A stretch of DNA of 64,000 nt from Prevotella melaninogenica (GCF_018128065.1 NZ_CP072360.1:1368501-1432500); one strand, 5' to 3'; positions 1 to 8,449 are shown, counted from the first letter of the stretch. Notes: generated by a model not told the origin, from the sequence alone. Translations and numbers: made by a program.

Positions 1-1
1 T

Positions 2-2104
2 GGCACCCCATCCCACATTGAGAACTACGGTACGATTATCTGTGCTGGTGGTGGTATCGGTATTGCTGCCATCCTCCCTATTCTTACAGCACTAAAGAAA
101 GCTGGCAACAGAGTCATCTCTGTTCTTGCTGGTCGTACCAAGGAATTGGTTATCATGGTAGATGACGTAAAGAAATACTCTGATGAGGTTATCATCATGA
201 CCGATGATGGCTCATACGGAGAAAAAGGTGTCATTACTGTCGGTGTAGAAAAGGTGATTCAGCGTGAACATGTAGACAAGGTATTGGCTATCGGTCCTCC
301 TATCATGATGAAGTTCACCTCCCTTTTGGCTAAGAAATACGGCATCCCTAACGATGTTTCACTCAATACTATTATGGTGGACGGAACTGGAATGTGTGGT
401 GCTTGCCGCCTTACAATTGGCGGAAAAACTCGCTTTGTCTGCATTGATGGTCCTGAATTCAATGGCGACCTCGTTGACTGGGATGAGATGTTCAAGCGAA
501 TGGGGACGTTTAAGGAAATTGAGACCTCCCCCAACCCCTCCGAAGGAGGGGAGTGCCTGGCGGAAAACAAGCTGGGGGAAAAGGCTAAAGAAAAGACAAC
601 AGATAAGAACAACACTGATAAGGGTGCTACAGACTGTCAGAAAGAAAATACAGCCCACTTATCAGAAGAGATGAAGGGCGACGATTGGCGCACCGCTTTA
701 CGCAAGGCACTTAAACCAAAAGAGCGCACTACCATTGAGCGTGTAAAGATGCCAGAGCTTGATCCAGCTTATCGTGCGAAGACTCGTTTAGAGGAAGTAA
801 ACATTGGTCTGACACCTGAAATGGCAATGCAGGAAGCTAAACGATGCCTTGACTGTCCAAAACCATCTTGCATAGAGGGTTGTCCTGTAAACATTCATAT
901 TCCTGATTTTATTAAGAATATAGAGCGTGGAGACTTCCTCGAAGCAGCCAAGATACTCAAGGAAACATCAGCTTTGCCAGCCGTATGTGGTCGTGTTTGT
1001 CCACAAGAGAAGCAATGTGAGAGCCGTTGTATTCACCTCAAAATGAACTCACCAGCCGTAGCCATCGGTTATCTTGAGCGTTTCGCTGCCGACTACGAGC
1101 GCGAGAGCGGACATATGGCATTGCCAGACGTAGCACCAGCTAATGGCATCAAAGTGGCTGTTATCGGCTCTGGTCCTGCAGGATTGAGCTTTGCTGGAGA
1201 TATGGCAAAGCGTGGATTTGAGGTTTATGTCTTCGAGGCATTACATGAAATTGGTGGTGTATTGAAATATGGTATCCCTGAGTTCCGCCTTCCAAACAAG
1301 ATTGTGGATGTTGAAATAGATAATCTTCGCCGCATTGGTGTGCACTTCCAAACAGATACTATCGTTGGTAAGACCATTAGTATAGAAGAGTTGAAGGAGA
1401 AAGGTTTCAAGGGAATCTTTGTTGGTTCAGGTGCAGGATTACCTAACTTTATGGGTATTCCGGGTGAGAACGCCATCAACATCCTTTCAAGTAATGAGTA
1501 CCTAACACGTGTAAACCTCATGGATGCAGCCAACCCAGAGACCGACACACCTATTATTATGGGTAAGAAAGTTTTGGTTATTGGTGGTGGTAACACGGCA
1601 ATGGACTCTTGTCGTACGGCAAAACGATTAGGCGGCGATGTAACCCTCGTCTATCGTCGTTCAGAAGCAGAGATGCCAGCACGTCTTGAAGAGGTGAAGC
1701 ATGCTAAGGAAGAAGGTATTAACTTCCTCACCCTCCATAACCCAAAAGAATATAAGACCGATGAAAAGGGACGTGTCTGTGCTGCCGTCTTAGACGTAAT
1801 GAAACTTGGAGAACCAGACGTAAGTGGACGTTGCCGTCCAGAGCTTACTGGTGAGACCATCACCGTTGACTGTGATCAGGTCATCGTTGCCGTAGGCGTA
1901 TCCCCTAACCCATTGGTTCCAAAGTCTATAAAGGGATTGGAGTTAGGACGCAAAGATACGATTGTCGTCAACGACCAGATGCAGAGTTCACAGCCTGAAA
2001 TCTTTGCTGGTGGTGATATCGTACGTGGTGGCGCAACGGTTATCCTTGCAATGGGAGACGGAAGAAGAGCCGCTGCAAATATGGCAGAACAATTGTTGGG
2101 TTAA
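2..2104 (+). CDS. NfnA/NfnB-type fused oxidoreductase (FNR-like electron-transfer domain + glutamate synthase small-subunit-like domain), 5' partial
   Basis: The frame is open from the first base of the window, so the N-terminus is missing; 700 residues remain. The first part is a ferredoxin-reductase-like NAD-binding domain (CAGGGIGIAA) ending in a [2Fe-2S] cysteine set (CGAC plus a later Cys near window residues 131-148), as in PyrK, SudB and NfnA. After a low-complexity linker comes a glutamate-synthase small-subunit-like module: cysteine clusters CLDCPKPSC and CGRVCPQEKQC for [4Fe-4S], an FAD fold (GSGPAGLSF) and a NADPH fold (GGGNTAMDS). Fusions of this kind are known in Bacteroidota and are annotated as DHOD-B NAD-binding subunit/NADPH-dependent glutamate synthase or NfnAB. 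The likely role is electron transfer between NAD(P)H and ferredoxin in the cytoplasm; the exact electron pair is inferred. The linker contains a GC-rich repeat (separate entry). Confidence 0.9.
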   Translation, partial: GTPSHIENYGTIICAGGGIGIAAILPILTALKKAGNRVISVLAGRTKELVIMVDDVKKYSDEVIIMTDDGSYGEKGVITVGVEKVIQREHVDKVLAIGPPIMMKFTSLLAKKYGIPNDVSLNTIMVDGTGMCGACRLTIGGKTRFVCIDGPEFNGDLVDWDEMFKRMGTFKEIETSPNPSEGGECLAENKLGEKAKEKTTDKNNTDKGATDCQKENTAHLSEEMKGDDWRTALRKALKPKERTTIERVKMPELDPAYRAKTRLEEVNIGLTPEMAMQEAKRCLDCPKPSCIEGCPVNIHIPDFIKNIERGDFLEAAKILKETSALPAVCGRVCPQEKQCESRCIHLKMNSPAVAIGYLERFAADYERESGHMALPDVAPANGIKVAVIGSGPAGLSFAGDMAKRGFEVYVFEALHEIGGVLKYGIPEFRLPNKIVDVEIDNLRRIGVHFQTDTIVGKTISIEELKEKGFKGIFVGSGAGLPNFMGIPGENAINILSSNEYLTRVNLMDAANPETDTPIIMGKKVLVIGGGNTAMDSCRTAKRLGGDVTLVYRRSEAEMPARLEEVKHAKEEGINFLTLHNPKEYKTDEKGRVCAAVLDVMKLGEPDVSGRCRPELTGETITVDCDQVIVAVGVSPNPLVPKSIKGLELGRKDTIVVNDQMQSSQPEIFAGGDIVRGGATVILAMGDGRRAAANMAEQLLG
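524..585. repeat. GC-rich palindromic repeat inside the interdomain linker of the NfnA/NfnB fusion
   Basis: A C-rich then G-rich block stands out against the surrounding sequence. A 7-bp stem (CCCCTCC at 535-541, GGAGGGG at 545-551) with a 3-nt loop is flanked by a CCCCCAA-type run on the left and a GGGGGAA-type run near 573-579. It is translated in frame as a Pro/Ser/Gly/Glu-rich linker. Its look matches dispersed palindromic elements common between genes in this phylum; membership of such a family is inferred, because no second copy lies in this window. Confidence 0.55.
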
Positions 2105-2126
2105 ATCTCATCACTTATAATTAGCG

Positions 2127-2167
2127 AAACAGTCGGATAGAAGCCTCTACCCGACTGTTTTGTTTTT
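2127..2167. terminator. Intrinsic terminator between the convergent oxidoreductase and queC genes
   Basis: A perfect 10-bp stem (AAACAGTCGG at 2127-2136 with CCGACTGTTT at 2151-2160) is followed by TGTTTTT. It lies between converging genes, and the A-tract on its left side could let it work for queC as well. Confidence 0.8.
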
Positions 2168-2203
2168 AGTTGTAAAAGAATAATTCATCTTTGACAGACC
2201 GCT

Positions 2204-2860
2204 TTAATCTTTGCGATAAACAGTTGGGTCCTTCACACCTGCTTCCTCAAAAGCCTCCTTACGTTCCACACACGTACCGCACTTACCACAGTGTACGTCA
2301 GCACCTTTATAACAGCTCCACGTCTTAGAATAGTCTATTCCCAACGCAGCACCACGCGCCACAATCTCAGCCTTAGTAATCTCCGTATAAGGAGCCTCCA
2401 CACGCACTTTCACAAAAGTTCCAGCCTCCGTAGCACCATTCATCGCATGGATAAACTCTGGACGGCAGTCAGGATAAATCGTATGATCACCACCATGGTT
2501 TGCAATATACACACGCTTCAACTCATGACTCTCAGCAATACCCGTTGCAATCGCAAGCATAATACCATTACGGAAAGGTACAACCGTCGACTTCATATTC
2601 TCTTCCTCATAATGCCCCTCTGGGATAGCCTCAGCACCATTAAGCAATGAACTCTTAAAATACTGGTGCATAAAAGAAAGTGGAATCGTAATATGAGGAA
2701 TACCCAACTTCTCACAATGGTACCGAGCATAAGGCAGTTCCATAGCTCCATGATTTTGACCATAGTCAAAAGAGATTGCCAAGGCGATAGTCTCCGCCTT
2801 ATCATAAAGCAACGTGATAGAATCAAGTCCACCACTAACAATAATAACTGAATCTTTCAT
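2204..2860 (-). CDS. queC: 7-cyano-7-deazaguanine (preQ0) synthase QueC
   Basis: ATP-dependent conversion of 7-carboxy-7-deazaguanine to preQ0 in queuosine synthesis, cytoplasmic. The 218-residue protein opens with the PP-loop pyrophosphatase motif SGGLDS (residues 9-14). It has the conserved family segments FDYGQNH and VPFRNG and ends with the zinc cysteines of CYKGADVHCGKCGTC. The frame stays open about 290 bases further upstream, but that extension reads through a promoter element and into pgk, has no family resemblance, and would push the PP-loop far from the N-terminus; the ATG at 2860 gives the normal length. A TAnnTTTG box lies 19 nt upstream. It stands alone on the minus strand, with no other queuosine gene beside it. 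Confidence 0.95.
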   Translation of the reverse strand: MKDSVIIVSGGLDSITLLYDKAETIALAISFDYGQNHGAMELPYARYHCEKLGIPHITIPLSFMHQYFKSSLLNGAEAIPEGHYEEENMKSTVVPFRNGIMLAIATGIAESHELKRVYIANHGGDHTIYPDCRPEFIHAMNGATEAGTFVKVRVEAPYTEITKAEIVARGAALGIDYSKTWSCYKGADVHCGKCGTCVERKEAFEEAGVKDPTVYRKD

Positions 2861-2878
2861 TACAATCTTATTTTTCTG

Positions 2879-2886
2879 CAAATTTA
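2879..2886 (-). promoter_or_regulatory. Predicted -7 promoter element of queC
   Basis: The minus strand reads TAAATTTG, a full match to the Bacteroidota sigma-ABfr -7 consensus TAnnTTTG, 19 nt before the queC ATG. No clear -33 TTG was seen. Confidence 0.5.
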
Positions 2887-2929
2887 CAAAAAAGATAGTG
2901 TATGATTTCACCAATCCATCAAAAATTAG

Positions 2930-2937
2930 TATTTTTG
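2930..2937 (+). promoter_or_regulatory. Predicted -7 promoter element of pgk
   Basis: TATTTTTG matches TAnnTTTG and lies 40 nt before the pgk ATG. It is divergent from the queC promoter, about 45 nt away. Confidence 0.5.
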
Positions 2938-2977
2938 CGGATAGGAACATTATAACGTTACAAATAATAAAAAACAA

Positions 2978-4228
2978 ATGAAAATTAACGATTTTAACTT
3001 CGCTGGACACAAGGCTATCGTCCGCGTAGACTTCAATGTGCCTTTGGATGAGAATGGTCATGTAACAGACGAGACACGTATCCGTGGTGCTTTGCCAACA
3101 CTGAAGAAGGTATTGGCTGATGGTGGTGCTCTCATCATGATGAGCCACATGGGTAAGCCAAAGGGAAAGGTGAAGCCAGAGCTTTCATTGAGCCAGATTG
3201 TTAAGAACGTAAGCAATGCTCTCGGTGTTGAGGTTAAGTTCGCTAAGGATGCTGGTAATGCTGAGGCTGAGGCTGCTGCATTGAAAGCAGGCGAAGCTCT
3301 CTTGCTCGAAAATCTCCGTTACTATCCAGAGGAGGAAGGCAAGCCAGTAGGTGTTGAGAAGGGTACTCCTGAGTTTGACGCTGCAAAGGCTGAGATGAAA
3401 GATCGTCAGAAGGACTTCGCTAAGAAGCTCGCTTCATACGCTGACGTATATGTAAACGATGCATTCGGTACAGTTCACCGCAAGCACGCTTCTACAGCAG
3501 TTATCGCTGACTACTTCGATGCTGACCACAAGATGTTGGGTTACCTCATGGAGAAAGAGGTTACAGCTATCGATAACGTATTGAAGAACGCTCAGCATCC
3601 TTTCACTGCTATCATCGGTGGTTCAAAGGTTAGCTCTAAGCTTGGTGTTATTAAGAACCTCCTTGACAAGGTAGACAACCTCATCATCGGTGGTGGTATG
3701 GGTTACACCTTCATCAAGGCACAGGGCGGTAAGATTGGTAAGTCACTCCACGAGGACGATTTAATGCCAGAGGCATTGAACGTAATGGCCGCAGCTAAGG
3801 AGAAGGGTGTAAACCTTTCACTCTCTGTTGCTACTGTCTGCGGTAAGGACTTCTCTAACGACACAGAGCGTCAGGTATTCCCAATCGACCAGATTCCTGA
3901 TGAGTGGGAAGGTATGGACGCATCTGATGAGAGCATCGAGGCATGGAAGAAGATTATCCTCGCTTCTAAGACAATCCTTTGGAACGGTCCTGTAGGCGTA
4001 TTCGAGTTGGAGAACTTCGCTAAGGGAACTGGTGAGATTGCTAAGGCTGTTGCACAGGCAACTCAGGAGAACGGTGCTTACTCACTCGTTGGTGGTGGTG
4101 ACTCAGTTGCTGCTGTTAACAAGTTCGGTCTTGCTGACAAGGTTTCTTATGTATCTACTGGTGGTGGTGCTATGCTCGAGGCTATCGAGGGTAAGGTACT
4201 CCCAGGTGTAGCTGCTATCGAGAAGTAA
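2978..4228 (+). CDS. pgk: Phosphoglycerate kinase
   Basis: Glycolytic enzyme transferring phosphate from 1,3-bisphosphoglycerate to ADP; cytoplasmic. The 416-residue length is usual for bacterial PGK. Visible family signatures are the N-terminal substrate loop [22 protein letters not shown], the hinge-region GGSKVSSK, and the C-terminal nucleotide loops [16 protein letters not shown] and STGGGA. Codon choice is strongly biased to a few codons, as expected for a highly expressed gene. It is monocistronic, with its own promoter box upstream and a hairpin terminator 28 nt after the stop. Confidence 0.98.
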   Translation: MKINDFNFAGHKAIVRVDFNVPLDENGHVTDETRIRGALPTLKKVLADGGALIMMSHMGKPKGKVKPELSLSQIVKNVSNALGVEVKFAKDAGNAEAEAAALKAGEALLLENLRYYPEEEGKPVGVEKGTPEFDAAKAEMKDRQKDFAKKLASYADVYVNDAFGTVHRKHASTAVIADYFDADHKMLGYLMEKEVTAIDNVLKNAQHPFTAIIGGSKVSSKLGVIKNLLDKVDNLIIGGGMGYTFIKAQGGKIGKSLHEDDLMPEALNVMAAAKEKGVNLSLSVATVCGKDFSNDTERQVFPIDQIPDEWEGMDASDESIEAWKKIILASKTILWNGPVGVFELENFAKGTGEIAKAVAQATQENGAYSLVGGGDSVAAVNKFGLADKVSYVSTGGGAMLEAIEGKVLPGVAAIEK

Positions 4229-4256
4229 GAGATTTATCTATCTCTCAAATATACAC

Positions 4257-4294
4257 AAGCCGTTGCTTCATCATGAAGTGACGGCTTTCTTTAT
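4257..4294 (+). terminator. Intrinsic terminator after pgk
   Basis: Stem AAGCCGT (4257-4263) pairs with ACGGCTT (4281-4287); an inner CTTCA/TGAAG pair extends it, and TTCTTTAT follows. Confidence 0.75.
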
Positions 4295-4448
4295 ATAACG
4301 AACTAAAAGAAGAAACAAACCATATAAGAAAGTAGTATCTAATAGTTTACAAAAAAAATAATTAACGATTTACAGCCCAACAACAGGTTATAAACTTCAT
4401 CAAACTACACTCCTTTGTAATAAAAACTTCATACCTACAATTTTAATA

Positions 4449-4558
4449 GATGCTTAATCGGAGTTGAAATAACGCCTAATTAGCTTCTAAAAGATGCCCT
4501 TTTGAACCCTTACTAACGCCCTTTTGAACCCTTACTAAGCACCTATTGAAAGGCAACC
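4449..4558. repeat. Array of five diverged 22-nt units (copy 1)
   Basis: The block divides exactly into five 22-nt units starting GATGCTTAAT, AACGCCTAAT, GATGCCCTTT, AACGCCCTTT and AAGCACCTAT. Units three and four share the 20-mer CCCTTTTGAACCCTTACTAA at 4497 and 4519. A second array with the same order of units lies at 55572-55681. It is non-coding: 22 is not a multiple of three and no long frame crosses it. The 4229-4956 spacer holds no gene; apart from this array it contains the pgk terminator, simple repeats and a promoter box. Confidence 0.75.
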
Positions 4559-4680
4559 TTACAACCACTTGATAGATAACGACTTATAAAGGTACTGAAA
4601 TTGCGCCTTTTTTGAGCTTTTATCTACATCTTTCCCACGCCATTTGTAAACATTTACGAACATAGAACTTCATATCCTTT

Positions 4681-4787
4681 GAACTTTGAACATTGAACAT
4701 TGAACTTTATGATTTGAATAATACGCTTTTAACTTTACCTTTGTCGGTAATCATAATTATGAATTTTGAATTATGAATTATGAATTA
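4681..4787. repeat. AT-rich simple repeats
   Basis: Two short tandem tracts. GAACTTTGAACATTGAACAT-type heptamers lie at 4681-4708, the complement of the motif found before recQ near 44950. AATTATGAA-type nonamers lie at about 4753-4787. Confidence 0.6.
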
Positions 4788-4867
4788 ACAATTCACAGTT
4801 TCATACACCCTCAGCACTATTTCATCAGCAGGTGGGAAAAAGATAAGAGTAGATAATAGATAAGCAT

Positions 4868-4875
4868 TAACTTTG
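4868..4875 (+). promoter_or_regulatory. Predicted -7 promoter element of the SanA/YdcF-like gene
   Basis: TAACTTTG followed by C matches TAnnTTTG, 82 nt before the ATG at 4957. Confidence 0.5.
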
Positions 4876-4956
4876 CATCAAGGTTATTACAAGATTCTAT
4901 CAAAACTATTGCACTTATAGGCATAACGCTTTGATACACATAAAGAAAAGAAACAG

Positions 4957-5595
4957 ATGAAAAGAAACAAACAAAGGAAAAAGAAAATCATTATTTCCAT
5001 CACCGCTATCATTGCCCTATTTGGAACCATAATTCTATTATGCAACATTATTGTTGATAAGAATGCAAAAGGAAGAACATTCAATGATATCAATGATGTT
5101 CCCACTATGCAGACAGCCTTACTGCTCGGCACTAACCCAAAGGAAAGGGGAGGTAAAAGACCGAGTTCCTTCTATATGGCACGTATCAAGGCGACTGCAG
5201 AACTATATAAACATGGGAAGTTCCGACAGCTTATCATTAGTGGTGACAAGCGAGAAGAAGGCTATGACGAACCACAAACAATGCGCCATGACCTTATAGA
5301 AAGAGGTGTACCTGATAGTATCATCATAATGGACGGACAAGGCTATCGTACCCTACTGTCTATGAGAAATATCAAACAACACTTTCGGGTTAACGATATG
5401 ATTATCATCTCACAGAAGTGGCACAATGAGCGGAGCATCTTCTTGGCAGACAAGATGAATATTAAAGCTGTGGGATATAATGCTGATGACGTACGACATC
5501 CAAGGGCCATATGGACACATATAAGGGAGTTATTGGCAAGAGTTAAACTCTTTATTGACTTGTATGTTACACATCGAAAAGACTTCTGTGAGTAG
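4957..5595 (+). CDS. SanA/YdcF family (DUF218) membrane-anchored protein
   Basis: A 212-residue protein with a basic N-terminus, one membrane segment (about residues 11-32) and a DUF218-type domain. Family features are ALLLGTNP at the start of the domain, ARIKATAELYKHGK, LIISGDKREEGYDEP, the MRHDLIERGVP helix and IIISQKWHNERSIFLAD. E. coli SanA of this family affects envelope barrier function and vancomycin sensitivity; the chemistry is not settled. The domain probably faces the periplasm. It has its own promoter box and a 113-nt gap to the following LytTR gene, so linkage to that pair is uncertain. The start gives a normal anchor of the SanA kind. Confidence 0.85.
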   Translation: MKRNKQRKKKIIISITAIIALFGTIILLCNIIVDKNAKGRTFNDINDVPTMQTALLLGTNPKERGGKRPSSFYMARIKATAELYKHGKFRQLIISGDKREEGYDEPQTMRHDLIERGVPDSIIIMDGQGYRTLLSMRNIKQHFRVNDMIIISQKWHNERSIFLADKMNIKAVGYNADDVRHPRAIWTHIRELLARVKLFIDLYVTHRKDFCE

Positions 5596-5708
5596 CCATT
5601 CTAAACCATTGAATGACTGACAGAAATAGATTTTCTATACAAAGCAACAAGAGTATAGCTTTTTATTACTAAATTTGCAGTACTATAACAATTTGTTGAT
5701 AATAAGTA

Positions 5709-6068
5709 GTGAAACAGCTGTTAATCATACAAAACGGAAGCACAGAAATGATGCGACTGGCGTTTGACGAGATTCTTTATATCCGATCAGACGGCAACTA
5801 CTGTGTGATGACACTTTCGAATGGTGAGGAGATACAGCTATGGATGAGCCTCAAAGCCATTACAGAACTCATTGATCAACAGATGAGACAGCAAGAAATT
5901 GTATTCGTAAGGGTGGGTAAACAATACGTTCTCAACCTTCACTATATCAGTAGAATTGACACAAAGAAGGACCAACTGAGCCTGTGGAGAAAAGAACTAT
6001 CACAAAAGATAGTACTCGACTCTATCTCACACAAAGCGTTGCAGCTCCTTGAAGAGGGTATAAAATAA
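5709..6068 (+). CDS. Stand-alone LytTR-type DNA-binding regulator
   Basis: A 119-residue protein that is almost entirely a LytTR domain: DEILYIRSDGNYC, then the MSLKAITELI helix, FVRVGKQYVLNLHYISRI and a final strand/helix. There is no receiver domain, so it is not a standard response regulator. The start is GTG at 5709; a TAA lies two codons upstream in frame, and the next possible start (Met14) would cut into the domain. The following gene begins 7 nt after the stop, so the two are almost certainly co-transcribed and perhaps work together. A regulator beside a membrane protein recalls the LytTR regulatory systems (HdrRM, BrsRM) of streptococci; that parallel is inference. Confidence 0.85.
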   Translation: MKQLLIIQNGSTEMMRLAFDEILYIRSDGNYCVMTLSNGEEIQLWMSLKAITELIDQQMRQQEIVFVRVGKQYVLNLHYISRIDTKKDQLSLWRKELSQKIVLDSISHKALQLLEEGIK

Positions 6069-6075
6069 AAGCAGA

Positions 6076-6963
6076 ATGAGTTATAGTGACGACGATATTC
6101 AGTTCTTAGGAGGTGCGGAATTCAAACCTTCTCAGCTAACAGACAAGCAGCAACCAGCATCCCGTAGATGGTGGATAGGAATTGTTGCACTTGCTTTTAT
6201 CGCCCTTTCTGCTGCAACCTTCTACTTCTGGCAGAAAGCAAATAGCCGTACCCTCGCTTTTGATTACCCATTAAGTCGTACATCAACAGAAATCATTCGC
6301 GACTTGGAGAAGATGCCAACAGACTCTTTACAAGGGGTAACGATGAAGGTAGATTCGCTCTATGGCGTAAGTATGAGACTATACGAACTGCATGGACTCA
6401 CACCTACCCTATCTCGCACTGCCCCTTCTGACAGCGACTCTACCGTCTGTCTTGTCACACATGGTTGGGACTTCTATTGGGATGAAAACCATCAGTACAA
6501 ATACATTGGCGACTTTATCTATCATGGTAAGGAGTATGCAAGCAACCATAACAAGGCTGGCTTTGTAGCTATTGTTGGCGACAAGTGGCAAATAGGCATC
6601 GGTCAAGATGATTCCATAAAGGAGTATGTCAAAGCCCACAATGGTAGCATGTTCCGCCAATTTGCCCTCGTATCGGCAGGACAAATATGCGAAGAGCAGT
6701 TTGCCTTAAAGGGAAAAGTGACACGCTGTGCATTAGCACGTAAAGCTGGCTCTACAATGATTTGGTATGTTGAGACTATCCATAAAGAATCCCTCTACGA
6801 CTTTGCACAAGCCCTTGCCGACTATGGCTTTACTGATGCCGTCTATCTGACAGGTGGAAACAATGGTAACACCTTCTATCGCACACCAGCCGATAGCATC
6901 TGTGGAGTAGCTGACTGGAAGGGATACGGAAATAACCTACTTATATTTAAGAAAACAAAATAG
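6076..6963 (+). CDS. Single-pass membrane protein with a possible phosphodiester-glycosidase-like (DUF2233/NAGPA) periplasmic domain
   Basis: A 295-residue protein: an N-terminal cytoplasmic tail of about 30 residues, one strong membrane segment (about 33-51, WIGIVALAFIALSAATFYFW), then a periplasmic region. The C-terminal half has the layout of the NAGPA/DUF2233 fold: GFVAIVGDKWQIGIG, a CALARK strand and LADYGFTDAVYLTGGNNGNTF, where active family members usually have a DGGGS-type loop. Here that loop reads TGGNNGN, so catalysis is doubtful. It lies 7 nt after the LytTR gene in an evident two-gene operon. It may hold or modulate the regulator at the membrane, but nothing in the sequence proves that. 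The family call is tentative. Confidence 0.6.
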   Translation: MSYSDDDIQFLGGAEFKPSQLTDKQQPASRRWWIGIVALAFIALSAATFYFWQKANSRTLAFDYPLSRTSTEIIRDLEKMPTDSLQGVTMKVDSLYGVSMRLYELHGLTPTLSRTAPSDSDSTVCLVTHGWDFYWDENHQYKYIGDFIYHGKEYASNHNKAGFVAIVGDKWQIGIGQDDSIKEYVKAHNGSMFRQFALVSAGQICEEQFALKGKVTRCALARKAGSTMIWYVETIHKESLYDFAQALADYGFTDAVYLTGGNNGNTFYRTPADSICGVADWKGYGNNLLIFKKTK

Positions 6964-7345
6964 AAACAAGTTAATAGGAATATCAAATAAAAAATAAAGA
7001 CTCATCTGTACGTAAGTATATTGAAGAGAGTATGACAATTTTAGTTCTTAAAACAATATATATATATTTTTTAGTTTGAATAAGATGTTTATATCTTGTT
7101 TTTTGTATATTTGCACTATATTTTAAAAGCATTTAATCAATGAATAAGGTTATGTGTAACTCTTCTGCGATAAGATGTATAAACTACTGTTGATCATCAA
7201 CAAGTTACATAAATAGATACATACAAGTTCTGGTAAAGAATGTCATTTTGAGCCTTTTTGCTACAATGTTACGTTTATAAGTTCTTGATATTCAACGTTC
7301 ATTATTGCTGAAGAGTTATTTTGTTTGTAATTAAATATAAATAAT
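6964..7345. other. Intergenic region with a promoter and a long leader
   Basis: AT-rich 382-base spacer with no gene. It contains an alternating TA tract near 7050-7070 and the promoter box at 7106-7113, leaving an apparent 5' leader of about 225 nt before the gene at 7346. I see no convincing known riboswitch fold. Confidence 0.5.
7106..7113 (+). promoter_or_regulatory. Predicted -7 promoter element upstream of the P-loop/DJ-1 fusion gene
   Basis: TATATTTG followed by C, a full TAnnTTTG match, 232 nt before the ATG. Confidence 0.5.
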
Positions 7346-8359
7346 ATGGAAATTATCTCATTAAGAGGTCCCCAAAATAGTGGGAAAACAACAACACTAA
7401 CGATTGTGCATGATAAGCTATTGGAACAAAGCTCTCAAAATTCTAACAATTGTTTTAAAAAAATATCCAATGGTGATTTTCTTGATGTCATAGAATACAA
7501 CGGAAGAAAAGTTGGTATTGTTACACAGGGAGATTATCCAGAAGGAGAATGCTCTGTAAAGAATCATCTCGAAGAATTAAAGAATTTGGGATGCGATGTA
7601 GCTATTTGTGCTTGCACAATCGGTGACGGCAAAGACGATATTCAAGCAGCTATCAATGCTTATCCTATGCACGATTATATTGAAAAGAAACGGGTTAACG
7701 ATGCCACACTATACAACACAGCCAATCATGAAGATGCGAATAAGATAATGGCACTACTAAACCTCCAAAAAGTTTTGTTTGTCTTATTGAATGAGTACAC
7801 AGATTGGGAAGGTGCTTTTCTCTCTACAGCCCTTCATGTTGGCGTAATACCAGGTAGTGAAATCAAGTACAGAGTGCATACAGTTGCTCCGACATTAGAT
7901 GCAGTCTGTTCCATTGGTGGATTCAAAACATTGCCCGACTATTCTTTTGAGAACATGCCCAAAGAGTATGCAGCCTTAGTGCTTATCGGTGGCAATCAAT
8001 GGAATTCTCCTGAAGCAGAACTTGTTGAGCCATTGGTACAAGAAGCATTGGATAAGGACAAACCCGTAGGAGCTATATGCAACGGAGCATCATTTCTGTG
8101 TGCTCATGGCTTCTTGAACAACGTAAAACATACGGGTAATGGTCTCGACCAACTTAAACAATGGGGTGGTGAAAGATACACGAACAAAACAGGATATGTG
8201 AACGCACAGGCTGTAAGTGATAAAAATATCGTTACAGCAAATATTACTGGTCACTTGGAGTTCACTCGTGAAATGCTCTCACTTCTGAAAGCCAATACCT
8301 CGGAAAAGATTGCAGCTTGGTATGACTTTTATAAGAATGGATTTGTAAAACAGGAGTAA
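7346..8359 (+). CDS. P-loop NTPase domain fused to a DJ-1/PfpI (type 1 glutamine amidotransferase-like) domain
   Basis: 337 residues in two parts. Residues 1 to about 138 form a small P-loop domain (Walker A GPQNSGKT, residues 8-15; possible Walker B CDVAICACT) of unknown substrate. From about residue 140 the sequence KVLFVLLNEYTDWEGAF begins a complete DJ-1/PfpI domain with IGGFKTLPDYSF, LIGGNQWNSPEAE and the nucleophile elbow GAICNGAS, whose cysteine is Cys245. Free-standing DJ-1 proteins of this subgroup start at the equivalent of the KVLFVLL segment with their own Met; here no Met or stop lies at the join, so this is a true in-frame fusion. DJ-1-like proteins have protease, chaperone, deglycase or hydratase roles; the function here is not known. 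It is monocistronic with its own promoter and terminator. Confidence 0.8.
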   Translation: MEIISLRGPQNSGKTTTLTIVHDKLLEQSSQNSNNCFKKISNGDFLDVIEYNGRKVGIVTQGDYPEGECSVKNHLEELKNLGCDVAICACTIGDGKDDIQAAINAYPMHDYIEKKRVNDATLYNTANHEDANKIMALLNLQKVLFVLLNEYTDWEGAFLSTALHVGVIPGSEIKYRVHTVAPTLDAVCSIGGFKTLPDYSFENMPKEYAALVLIGGNQWNSPEAELVEPLVQEALDKDKPVGAICNGASFLCAHGFLNNVKHTGNGLDQLKQWGGERYTNKTGYVNAQAVSDKNIVTANITGHLEFTREMLSLLKANTSEKIAAWYDFYKNGFVKQE

Positions 8360-8449
8360 TTCTAACAAATAAAATTGATGGGGAAAGGCTGTGGTAAAAT
8401 GCATATGCCATTTTGATAATCTTACTGTTTGAAATAATTCATTAAAAAT

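Noticed and set aside
2861..3148. Upstream extension of queC to a 314-residue protein
   Set aside because: The extra 96 residues read the reverse of pgk and its promoter; the PP-loop motif belongs near the N-terminus, so the ATG at 2860 is the start.
4449..4558. Possible CRISPR array from the regular 22-nt spacing
   Set aside because: There are no unique spacers between identical repeats, units are contiguous and diverged, and no cas genes are present.
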